The position numbers and the translations under genes are program-made. The notes beneath the pieces are model-generated. The model had not been told where the DNA came from. It did not search any database and worked only from the letters and a program-made list of their open reading frames with translations. From Bacteroidota bacterium (lineage in GTDB: Bacteria; Bacteroidota; Bacteroidia; Bacteroidales; PUMT01), in NCBI GenBank assembly GCA_003567115.1, contig PXAP01000120.1:1-14201 (forward strand): a DNA stretch of 14,201 nucleotides. The letters are read 5' to 3'. Positions 8,000-14,201 of the stretch are shown here, piece by piece. Each line of letters begins with the position of its first letter. Position 1 is the stretch's first letter.

Positions 8000-10900
8000 G
8001 TGACCTGGGTTCTGGTACAATGGCCCTCGGTGCAGACCCTCCTCACCCGGCAAATTGCAAAAGAGGTCTCAAAAAACCTCGATGCAAATTTCAAAGTAGG
8101 AAAAGTAGATATTGTTTTTTTCAACAGGCTGTTATTGCGGGATATTCATATTGAAGACCAGCAGGGTGACACCTTACTTCAAGCCGCAAGGCTCTCTGCC
8201 ACAATTCAAAATCTCAACAGATCCGAAAGAAGTATCGACTTTAACCAGATCATTTTACAGAATGCCCGGATAAATCTCCGGACAAATGCAGATTCGGTTT
8301 TAAACCTGCAGTTTATTATCGATGCCCTTGCATCAGAAGATACAACAAAAGCCAAATGGGACTTCACCATAAATGCAGTACATTTTAAAGATACCAGACT
8401 GTCACACAGAAATTACCATAGACAGGCTGTTGACTACGGATTAAATTTTCAGGATATTGAAATAAACGATCTGAATTTTCTGGTCAACAGGATACATAAA
8501 ACCACCGATTCGGTTCACTTCACTCTAAATTACCTTAATTTCAAGGAGAAAAGCGGGTTCGCCATTGACCATTTCACATCAGAAAACAGTATCTCAGCAT
8601 CAGGAATAAATATTAATAATCTTAAGATCCTGACTCCCGGCTCAAGACTCGACCTTAATCACTTTCATATGGATTTCAGGGGATTTGAAGATTTTGGTGA
8701 TTTTGTAAATCATGTCACTGTTAACAGCAAGTTCAACCCCTCTTTTATAAGGGCTAAAGATATCGCCTATTTTGCACCAGGCCTTAAAGATGTAGATATG
8801 GAAGTGCTCATGTCAGGAAACGTAACCGGCAAAATAAACAACCTTAAAGGAACTGATGTTCATTTAAGCAGTTTTAATGAAACCTCACTTCATACAGACT
8901 TCAATTTGATTGGCCTGCCTGATATCAGCGAGACATTTATTTTTCTTGACCTTCACAGCTTTATCTCTTCAACCGGAGATATCAGGGAAGCCGGGTGGTA
9001 TGACCATGAAAAGGGAGGAACAAATATACCCCTTAATTTATCTGCCCTGGGTAAACTTTCCTACAGCGGTAAATTTACCGGGTTTATAGACGATTTTGTT
9101 GCATACGGTGAGCTCAGATCAGACCTGGGTAGCCTGATAACCGATCTTTCCCTTCAGCCGGATTCGGATAATATACTTGATTTTAACGGAAGATTGAGAG
9201 CTATTCACTTTGATGCAGGATCACTTGCCGGATCTGATCAGATTGGAAATTTAACATTTGATGCCGGACTCAAAGGACAAATTTCAACACATTCAGGCAT
9301 TCATGCCAACCTGGAGGGAACAATAGATTCAGTAAAGCTTTTTGATTACAGTTACAAGCATGTTCAACTTACAGGTGAACTGGCAGACAGAAAATTCGAG
9401 GGATCGGCATATATTAACGACCCTAACATTATTCTGGAGTTTCTCGGCAGCATTGATCTTTCAGATGAAATACCGGAGTTTGATTTTTCGGCAAATGTGT
9501 CCGGAGCGCGCCTTTATGAGCTTAAGCTTGAAAAAGAAGAGCCGGATCTGACACTATCTTTTTTATCGACTGCAAACTTCAAAGGTAGTAACATGGATAA
9601 TCTTAACGGGAAGGTAAGCCTTATTAACGCAGTATTTGAAAAGCAGGATCATATTTTTGATATTGAAAACCTCAGCCTCAGCGCAACCGGCAACGCCCCC
9701 CAAAAAGAGTTAATCCTTAATTCAAACCTGGCTGACGGCCGTATTGCCGGAAATTATGAATTTGCCACTATTATTGAATCCCTTCATCAATTTATAAATA
9801 AGTATATACCTTCCTATGGAAGACATACAAACAGTATGGCAGAAATTGCGGGCAACGATTTCTCCTTTAACCTTCATATAAAGGACACAAAAGATTTTAC
9901 TGAATTTTTTATCCCGGAATTATCAATTGCCTCCGGAACCAGGATCGAGGGTATCTATAACCCGCAGGGCAATATTTCAGAGGTTAGTGTATTCAGTGAC
10001 AAACTGAAAATCAACAGCCACATATATAAGAATATAACTTTCAATACTGAATCAAATGACTCGGTATTCACCGTCAGATCAAGAATAGGTCATGCAATTG
10101 CCGGCAATCATTTTGAACTGGAAAATATAAACCTTCAGTCCACTGTACAAAATGACAGTGTTGGTTTTATTACCGGATGGGACAATAAAAAGGATAAACC
10201 TACCTACAAGGGCAATCTTATTGCTTCTGCAAGGTTTGAAAAAAGCCGGACAAGAAATATCCCCACAGCTGATATCGACATATTTCCTTCCGATATAATA
10301 ATTGCAGATTCTCTATGGCATATCGGCAGAAGCAGGGTAAGGATCGATTCCACCTCTTACCGGGTTGACAACTTCATTTTCGGTATGACCGGCGGACAGA
10401 ATTTTAAGCTGAATGGTAAGCTTTCAGAAGATCCCTATGACTCCCTTTATTTTGAATTTATCAATATAGACCTTGAAAATATTGAACTCCTTTCTGCTGT
10501 TAGCAACTTTCATTTTGCCGGTATTATTAATGGAAACGCTGCCTTTTGTAATGTATACGATAACCCTGTCATAAAAACAGACCTGGAAATAAACGAACTG
10601 TTTTTGAATCATCAGGACTTTGGAGATCTGAGTATCATAAGCCAGTGGAATAACAACGACCGTAGTATCTCCATACACACTTTCAGTGATCGCGGATCTG
10701 ACCGGATTATCAATATTGATGGCAAATATATGACGGATGGTGGTCTGCTTGATTTTGATATTGAACTTAATAAAATCAACCTTCGCACACTTGACGGATA
10801 CCTGGATCAAATATTTGCCGATCTCAGGGGAATAACAAGCGGTGAACTCAAACTTGAAGGTAATATCAGACAACCCATATTTAACGGTAACCTTGCTTTA

Positions 10901-12391
10901 CAAAAAGCTTCCTTTACGGTTGATTATCTGAAAACACGGTACAACTTTACCCATGATGTGGAAATCACTAATAATGATATTATTTTCAACGATCTTCTCG
11001 TTTATGATGCCAACCATAATACCTGCCTTGCCAGCGGTACAGTATCCAGCAACTATTTTCGTGATTTCAGCCTTGACCTTTACCTGCAGCCTGACAATTT
11101 CATGGCTATGAATACCACCGAAAGGGACAATGAAATGTTCTACGGAAGAATTATAACCAGCGGACTTGCTTCCATAACCGGTCCGACCGATAACATCCTG
11201 ATGAATATTTCAGCCCGGACCAACCAGAATACCAGGTTTTTCATCCCAGTACAAAAAAACCCTGAAGTCGGAGAGCTGCATTTTCTGACTTTTACCCGTG
11301 ACCCTGTGATGGATAACGGCCAAAAACAGGATATCATAAGATATGATGTAGACCTTTCAGGCCTGCAGCTTAATCTCGACCTGGATGTTACACCTGAAGC
11401 CGAAGTGCAGATTATCTTCGATTCAAAAATAGGAGATATAATCCGCGGGCGCGGTAATGGTTCAATTAAAATGGAGATAAATCCCCTGGGGCAGCTCACC
11501 ATGTACGGCGAATATATTATGGAGCAGGGAGATTATTTATTCACCCTGCAAAATGTTATAAACAAGCGATTTGACATAGAGCGCGGAGGGAGAATAATAT
11601 GGAACGGAGATCCTGTTGACGCAACCATTGACCTGAGAGCCTCTTACCGGTTAAGGGCTCCCCTTAATACATTAATGGCACCGTTCAGCAACGGCAATAA
11701 TGACATTTACTCAAGACGTGTGCCTGTTGAATGCCAGATTATTATGAAAGACAAACTGATGACCCCCGATATCAGTTTCGATATAGACCTTCCCACAGCT
11801 GATCCCGACACGCGAAGAAATGTACAGGGAATCCTCAATACTGAAGAAAAAAGAAACAGGCAGTTCCTTGCACTGCTTGTAATAAACAATTTCCTGCCCG
11901 ATCGGGATATGTCAGGCCCGGATATGGGCAGTTCCCTTGGTATGAGTGCCACTGAAGCCGGCATTACCACCGTAAGTGAATTCTTCTCCAATCAACTGAG
12001 TAACTGGCTTTCCCAGCTAAGCAGGGATGTGGACTTTGGTGTCAACTGGAGACCTGGTGATGAAATAACCCCTGATGAAGTAGAACTTGCTCTTTCAACT
12101 CAGGTTCTGAACGACAGGGTCAGTATAAACGGGCATGTTGATGTAGGAGGACGCCAGACCAACACAAGTAACCTTGTTGGAGATTTTGACGTTGATATTA
12201 AGTTGACCGGTAGCGGCAAATTGAGGCTTAAAGCATTTACCAGGGCGAATGATAATATGATAAGACCGCACCTTTCCCCGTATACACAGGGGGTAGGTCT
12301 GTTTTACAGGGAAGAGTTTGACTCATTTGATCAATTAATGAGCCGGTACTGGAATATGATAACCCCTGCATTTAGCAAAGAAACCGAATAA
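8000..12391 (+). CDS. tamB: TamB-family translocation and assembly module protein (DUF490)
   Basis: TamB is an inner-membrane-anchored protein whose long beta-taco groove spans the periplasm and works with an outer-membrane BamA/TamA-type partner in outer-membrane protein assembly and lipid transport. The 1463 residues from GTG 8000 fit the large Bacteroidota form. An AsmA-like N-terminus (VQTLLTRQIAKEVSKNL, then FKVGKVDIVFFNRLLLRDIHI) is followed by about 1000 residues of repetitive beta-strand sequence. The conserved DUF490 domain covers about the last 400 residues, with INPLGQLTMYGEYIMEQGDY near 1160-1179, then NGDPVDATIDLRASY, and the closing GVGLFYREEFDSFDQL. No catalytic site is expected. 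The coding frame probably starts upstream at or near 7928, because the GTG start would cut the hydrophobic anchor in half. The gene is divergent from tsaD, and no partner gene follows. The 42-codon ORF just downstream of its stop is not convincing. Confidence 0.93.
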   Translation: MTWVLVQWPSVQTLLTRQIAKEVSKNLDANFKVGKVDIVFFNRLLLRDIHIEDQQGDTLLQAARLSATIQNLNRSERSIDFNQIILQNARINLRTNADSVLNLQFIIDALASEDTTKAKWDFTINAVHFKDTRLSHRNYHRQAVDYGLNFQDIEINDLNFLVNRIHKTTDSVHFTLNYLNFKEKSGFAIDHFTSENSISASGININNLKILTPGSRLDLNHFHMDFRGFEDFGDFVNHVTVNSKFNPSFIRAKDIAYFAPGLKDVDMEVLMSGNVTGKINNLKGTDVHLSSFNETSLHTDFNLIGLPDISETFIFLDLHSFISSTGDIREAGWYDHEKGGTNIPLNLSALGKLSYSGKFTGFIDDFVAYGELRSDLGSLITDLSLQPDSDNILDFNGRLRAIHFDAGSLAGSDQIGNLTFDAGLKGQISTHSGIHANLEGTIDSVKLFDYSYKHVQLTGELADRKFEGSAYINDPNIILEFLGSIDLSDEIPEFDFSANVSGARLYELKLEKEEPDLTLSFLSTANFKGSNMDNLNGKVSLINAVFEKQDHIFDIENLSLSATGNAPQKELILNSNLADGRIAGNYEFATIIESLHQFINKYIPSYGRHTNSMAEIAGNDFSFNLHIKDTKDFTEFFIPELSIASGTRIEGIYNPQGNISEVSVFSDKLKINSHIYKNITFNTESNDSVFTVRSRIGHAIAGNHFELENINLQSTVQNDSVGFITGWDNKKDKPTYKGNLIASARFEKSRTRNIPTADIDIFPSDIIIADSLWHIGRSRVRIDSTSYRVDNFIFGMTGGQNFKLNGKLSEDPYDSLYFEFINIDLENIELLSAVSNFHFAGIINGNAAFCNVYDNPVIKTDLEINELFLNHQDFGDLSIISQWNNNDRSISIHTFSDRGSDRIINIDGKYMTDGGLLDFDIELNKINLRTLDGYLDQIFADLRGITSGELKLEGNIRQPIFNGNLALQKASFTVDYLKTRYNFTHDVEITNNDIIFNDLLVYDANHNTCLASGTVSSNYFRDFSLDLYLQPDNFMAMNTTERDNEMFYGRIITSGLASITGPTDNILMNISARTNQNTRFFIPVQKNPEVGELHFLTFTRDPVMDNGQKQDIIRYDVDLSGLQLNLDLDVTPEAEVQIIFDSKIGDIIRGRGNGSIKMEINPLGQLTMYGEYIMEQGDYLFTLQNVINKRFDIERGGRIIWNGDPVDATIDLRASYRLRAPLNTLMAPFSNGNNDIYSRRVPVECQIIMKDKLMTPDISFDIDLPTADPDTRRNVQGILNTEEKRNRQFLALLVINNFLPDRDMSGPDMGSSLGMSATEAGITTVSEFFSNQLSNWLSQLSRDVDFGVNWRPGDEITPDEVELALSTQVLNDRVSINGHVDVGGRQTNTSNLVGDFDVDIKLTGSGKLRLKAFTRANDNMIRPHLSPYTQGVGLFYREEFDSFDQLMSRYWNMITPAFSKETE

Positions 12392-12419
12392 GATATCTAC
12401 ATGCTGTTCTCACCGGAAA

Positions 12420-12475
12420 AAAACCTCATCTGCCTGACACAGACAAAAGTTGATGTTACACATGAGGTTTTGTCT
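12420..12475. repeat. Overlapping, mutually exclusive inverted repeats downstream of tamB
   Basis: AAAACCTCAT (12420-12429) pairs with ATGAGGTTTT (12462-12471). AGACAAAA (12441-12448) pairs with TTTTGTCT (12468-12475). The right arms share 12468-12471, so the two full hairpins cannot form together. No T-tract follows on the plus strand. On the minus strand the first hairpin is followed by T residues, but no minus-strand gene reads into it. It may be tamB transcript-end structure. Confidence 0.4.
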
Positions 12476-12623
12476 ACGTCGATCACACATACGTTATTAT
12501 TCTCTTTCAGCAATATAAAAAAGATGTGACATTCATGCCTTTTTGTGTAACGCGGCCCATTGATGATTCATTAATTTGAAGTCCAGAATATGAATGCTGT
12601 GCCTTAATAAATGATCTATATTG

Positions 12624-12650
12624 AATTTATCCACAATTTATCCGGATAAA
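12624..12650. promoter_or_regulatory. Candidate operator: three phased half-sites upstream of exbB
   Basis: AATTTATCC occurs at 12624-12632 and again at 12635-12643, starting 11 bp apart. The second copy is part of a perfect 14-bp palindrome, TTTATCCGGATAAA (12637-12650). The spacing of one helical turn would put the copies on one face of the DNA, about 20 bp upstream of the -33-like element of the exbB promoter candidate. The regulator is unknown. Confidence 0.4.
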
Positions 12651-12670
12651 AATATACCAAAATATCTGCT

Positions 12671-12706
12671 TTTGTGTTTTTATTTACAATGATTGATGTA
12701 ATTTTG
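12671..12706 (+). promoter_or_regulatory. Candidate promoter for the exbB-exbD-tonB operon
   Basis: TAATTTTG (12699-12706) is an exact TAnnTTTG box and TTTG (12671-12674) lies upstream. The spacer is 24 bp, a little longer than the usual 19-21 bp, so the -33 assignment is less sure than the -7 one. Transcription would begin near 12711-12714, giving a leader of about 70 nt before the exbB ATG at 12781. Confidence 0.5.
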
Positions 12707-12780
12707 GCAAATCATTCCTAAATGAGTTATAAACAGGTTGATTATTTTATTAACTACTTTAATCTCAACATTTATCAAAT

Positions 12781-13485
12781 ATGAACAAGTTGATTTCACT
12801 TCAGATCAATCTCTCAGATACCCTGAATAATAATCTGGAACATATGCAGGAAGAGGGAGAACTTACCATGTCATACCTGGAACTCGCTTTTAAGGGGGGA
12901 TGGGTAATGATCCCAATTATATTATTGTCGGTTGTGGCCGTATATATATTTTTTGAGCGTTATTTTGCCATAAAAAAAGCAGAAAAGGTAGATCTCAATT
13001 TTATGAATAAAATTAAGGATTATATACATGATGATAAACTGGATTCGGCTATTACCCTTTGCCAGTCATCAGAAAACCCCGTTGCCAAAATGATTGAGAA
13101 AGGAATCAGCCGGATAGGTCGTCCTCTTAATGACATAAATGCTGCTGTCGAAAATGTGGGAAAACTTGAAGTGTATAAACTTGAAAAAGGCCTGCCCTTT
13201 TTGGCAACAACTGCAGGTGCAGCACCTATGATAGGCTTTCTTGGTACCGTTATGGGCATGATACGGGCATTTTACGATATGTCCATGGCAGGAGCAAATA
13301 TTGATGTTGGTCTTTTATCCAATGGTATCTATACAGCCATGATCACTACTATGTCCGGACTGATGGTTGGCATTATAGCTTTTCTTGCCTACAATGCCCT
13401 GGTAGCAAAGGTTGAGAATGTGGTATTCAGACTGGAGGCAAATACTACCGAATTCATGGATCTGCTTAATGAACCCGTGAATTAA
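12781..13485 (+). CDS. exbB: ExbB/TolQ/MotA-family proton channel subunit
   Basis: ExbB forms the inner-membrane pentamer that, with ExbD, turns proton flow into mechanical work on TonB (or Pal in the Tol version). The 234 residues show membrane helix 1 at about 41-59 (KGGWVMIPIILLSVVAVY), a cytoplasmic loop at 60-137 and helices 2 and 3 at about 138-161 and 183-207. The family signature AAPMIGFLGTVMGMIRAF lies in helix 2, and Thr-rich TAMITTMSGL starts helix 3. The first 29 residues are a polar periplasmic extension, common in Bacteroidota members. Met30 (ATG 12868), preceded by a purine-rich AGGAAGAGGGAG, is a possible alternative start, but the upstream ATG is kept because the extension is typical. 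It is the first gene of the operon; exbD follows after 59 bp. The sequence alone does not separate an ExbB from a TolQ role. Confidence 0.94.
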   Translation: MNKLISLQINLSDTLNNNLEHMQEEGELTMSYLELAFKGGWVMIPIILLSVVAVYIFFERYFAIKKAEKVDLNFMNKIKDYIHDDKLDSAITLCQSSENPVAKMIEKGISRIGRPLNDINAAVENVGKLEVYKLEKGLPFLATTAGAAPMIGFLGTVMGMIRAFYDMSMAGANIDVGLLSNGIYTAMITTMSGLMVGIIAFLAYNALVAKVENVVFRLEANTTEFMDLLNEPVN

Positions 13486-13503
13486 TTCTTTTTAAGAAAG
13501 AAT
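13485..13503 (+). repeat. AT-rich hairpin between exbB and exbD
   Basis: ATTCTTT (13485-13491) and AAAGAAT (13497-13503) pair perfectly around a 5-nt loop, starting at the last base of the exbB stop codon. The stem is weak and lacks a T-tract after it. It is more likely a processing or stability element, or chance, than a terminator. Confidence 0.3.
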
Positions 13504-13544
13504 CTTCAGGATAATATATTTTTTATCATAAACAATCATCAAAG

Positions 13545-13937
13545 ATGTCACTGCGTACCAGAAATAAGATACAAGCCGGATTCAGTATGTCAGGAATGAC
13601 AGATATTGTGTTTCTGTTACTGATATTCTTCATGATCACCTCAACACTGATCGCTCCCAATGCCCTTAAGCTGCTTCTGCCGCAAAGCGAACACCAGACA
13701 ATGGCGAATCCAATTACTACCGTATCAATTACACGTAACCATGAATTTTATGTTGAAACTACACCGGTAGAAACTGCAAATCTGGAACGGGTTTTGCAGG
13801 AGAGATTGGGAGGTGAGGCTGAACCGACAATTTCACTTCATGTGGACAGGAACGTTCCCATGGAACAGGTGGTAATAGTAATGAATATTGCTCAAAACAA
13901 CAGGTACAGGCTGATACTTGCAACAAGTGCCAGATAA
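13545..13937 (+). CDS. exbD: ExbD/TolR-family biopolymer transport subunit
   Basis: ExbD partners ExbB in the proton-driven motor. The 130-residue protein has a short cytoplasmic N-terminus (MSLRTRNKIQAGFSMSG), one membrane helix at about 19-37 and a periplasmic domain from about 38 that ends in the typical alpha/beta fold (EPTISLHVDRNVPMEQVV). Asp20, in GMTDIVFLLLIFFMI, is the essential proton-carrying aspartate of the family. The length is normal for the family. Only one ExbD gene is present here, whereas some Bacteroidota operons carry two. The stop codon is followed after one base by the ATG of the next gene, which implies translational coupling. Confidence 0.95.
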   Translation: MSLRTRNKIQAGFSMSGMTDIVFLLLIFFMITSTLIAPNALKLLLPQSEHQTMANPITTVSITRNHEFYVETTPVETANLERVLQERLGGEAEPTISLHVDRNVPMEQVVIVMNIAQNNRYRLILATSAR

Positions 13938-13938
13938 C

Positions 13939-14201
13939 ATGCTGGAGTTATTCGAAAAACATAGAGAAGGTATTATCGGAACCACGATTTTTCATGTGGT
14001 AATAGGAATTATTGTTTTATTTCTTGGCTTATCTACTCCCCTTCCCCTGCCTGGCGAAGAAGGTATAATAATAAGTTTCGGCACTGATGATGACGGATCA
14101 GGAATTGCACAGCCACAAAGACAGGAGGCAGCACCCCCGACACCCAGCCCCCCACCGGTAAGTGACCAGGAAACAGAAGAGCAGATAATTACCCAGGATA
14201 T
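13939..14201 (+). CDS. tonB: TonB-like energy transducer, N-terminal part (cut by window end)
   Basis: The visible 87 codons encode a short cytoplasmic stretch (MLELFEKHREG), one membrane helix at about 11-31, then STPLPLPGEEGIIISFG and a Pro/Gln/Glu-rich linker (about 58-80). This is the layout of Bacteroidota TonB/TolA-like proteins. His19 lies within the helix, as does the conserved His20 of E. coli TonB. The C-terminal domain that would contact outer-membrane receptors is beyond the window, so TolA-like function cannot be ruled out. It starts one base after exbD. The role would be to carry energy from ExbB-ExbD across the periplasm. Confidence 0.88.
   Translation, partial: MLELFEKHREGIIGTTIFHVVIGIIVLFLGLSTPLPLPGEEGIIISFGTDDDGSGIAQPQRQEAAPPTPSPPPVSDQETEEQIITQD

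Larger units (their letters stand above)
12392..12780. other. Intergenic region between tamB and exbB
   Basis: These 389 bp carry overlapping inverted repeats just after tamB (12420-12475), a helically phased half-site cluster (12624-12650), and a promoter-like element (12671-12706) leading to exbB. No tRNA, convincing small gene or clear T-tract terminator for tamB was found. Confidence 0.7.

Noticed and set aside
7864..8124. Longer tsaD starting at an ATG at 8124 (428 residues)
   Set aside because: The conserved TsaD N-terminus starts at 7863. The extra 87 codons run antisense to tamB and have no family resemblance.
10424..10873. 149-codon minus-strand ORF inside tamB
   Set aside because: It lies wholly inside a well supported coding frame, has no domain signature, and is best explained as a shadow of tamB.
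12401..12529. 42-codon ORF beginning 9 bp after the tamB stop
   Set aside because: Its sequence (MLFSPEKNLICLTQTKV...) has no recognisable motif, and it overlaps the inverted repeats. Likely chance.

Overview
The window (about 40% GC by eye) looks like chromosomal DNA from a member of the Bacteroidota. The evidence is the gene families (gingipain-type C25 peptidase, two-component-type propeller sensor with a triple-Tyr domain, Bacteroidota-style TamB and an ExbB/ExbD/TonB set), promoter-like TTTG / TAnnTTTG elements in place of -35/-10 boxes, and starts without Shine-Dalgarno sequences. No rRNA, tRNA, CRISPR array, transposase or phage gene was seen.

Layout. Positions 1-3061 (minus strand, C-terminus beyond the left edge) form one uninterrupted reading frame of at least 1020 codons for a secreted gingipain-like cysteine peptidase. 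It is easy to miss because it has no stop inside the window. A 469-bp divergent intergenic region (3062-3530) carries a perfect 15-bp inverted repeat and separates it from a plus-strand gene (3531-6827). That gene encodes a secreted-side beta-propeller and triple-Tyr sensor joined through one membrane segment and a coiled coil to a cytoplasmic SpoIIE/PP2C serine phosphatase. It ends 10 bp from the convergent tsaD gene (6838-7863, minus), which makes the t6A tRNA modification enzyme. tsaD is divergent from tamB (8000-12391, plus), a giant envelope protein whose hydrophobic N-terminal anchor is encoded upstream of the first ordinary start codon. After a 389-bp gap with hairpins, half-site repeats and a good promoter candidate comes an operon: exbB (12781-13485), exbD (13545-13937) and a TonB-like gene (13939 onward, cut by the right edge).

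How they work together. Most of the window serves the cell envelope: a secreted protease, a transmembrane sensor-phosphatase, the TamB bridge to the outer membrane, and the proton-driven ExbB-ExbD-TonB motor. The divergent pairing of protease and sensor-phosphatase suggests, but does not prove, shared regulation. No new defence or mobile system is visible. The points most worth checking are the tamB start, the palindromic region between protease and sensor, and the half-site cluster upstream of exbB.
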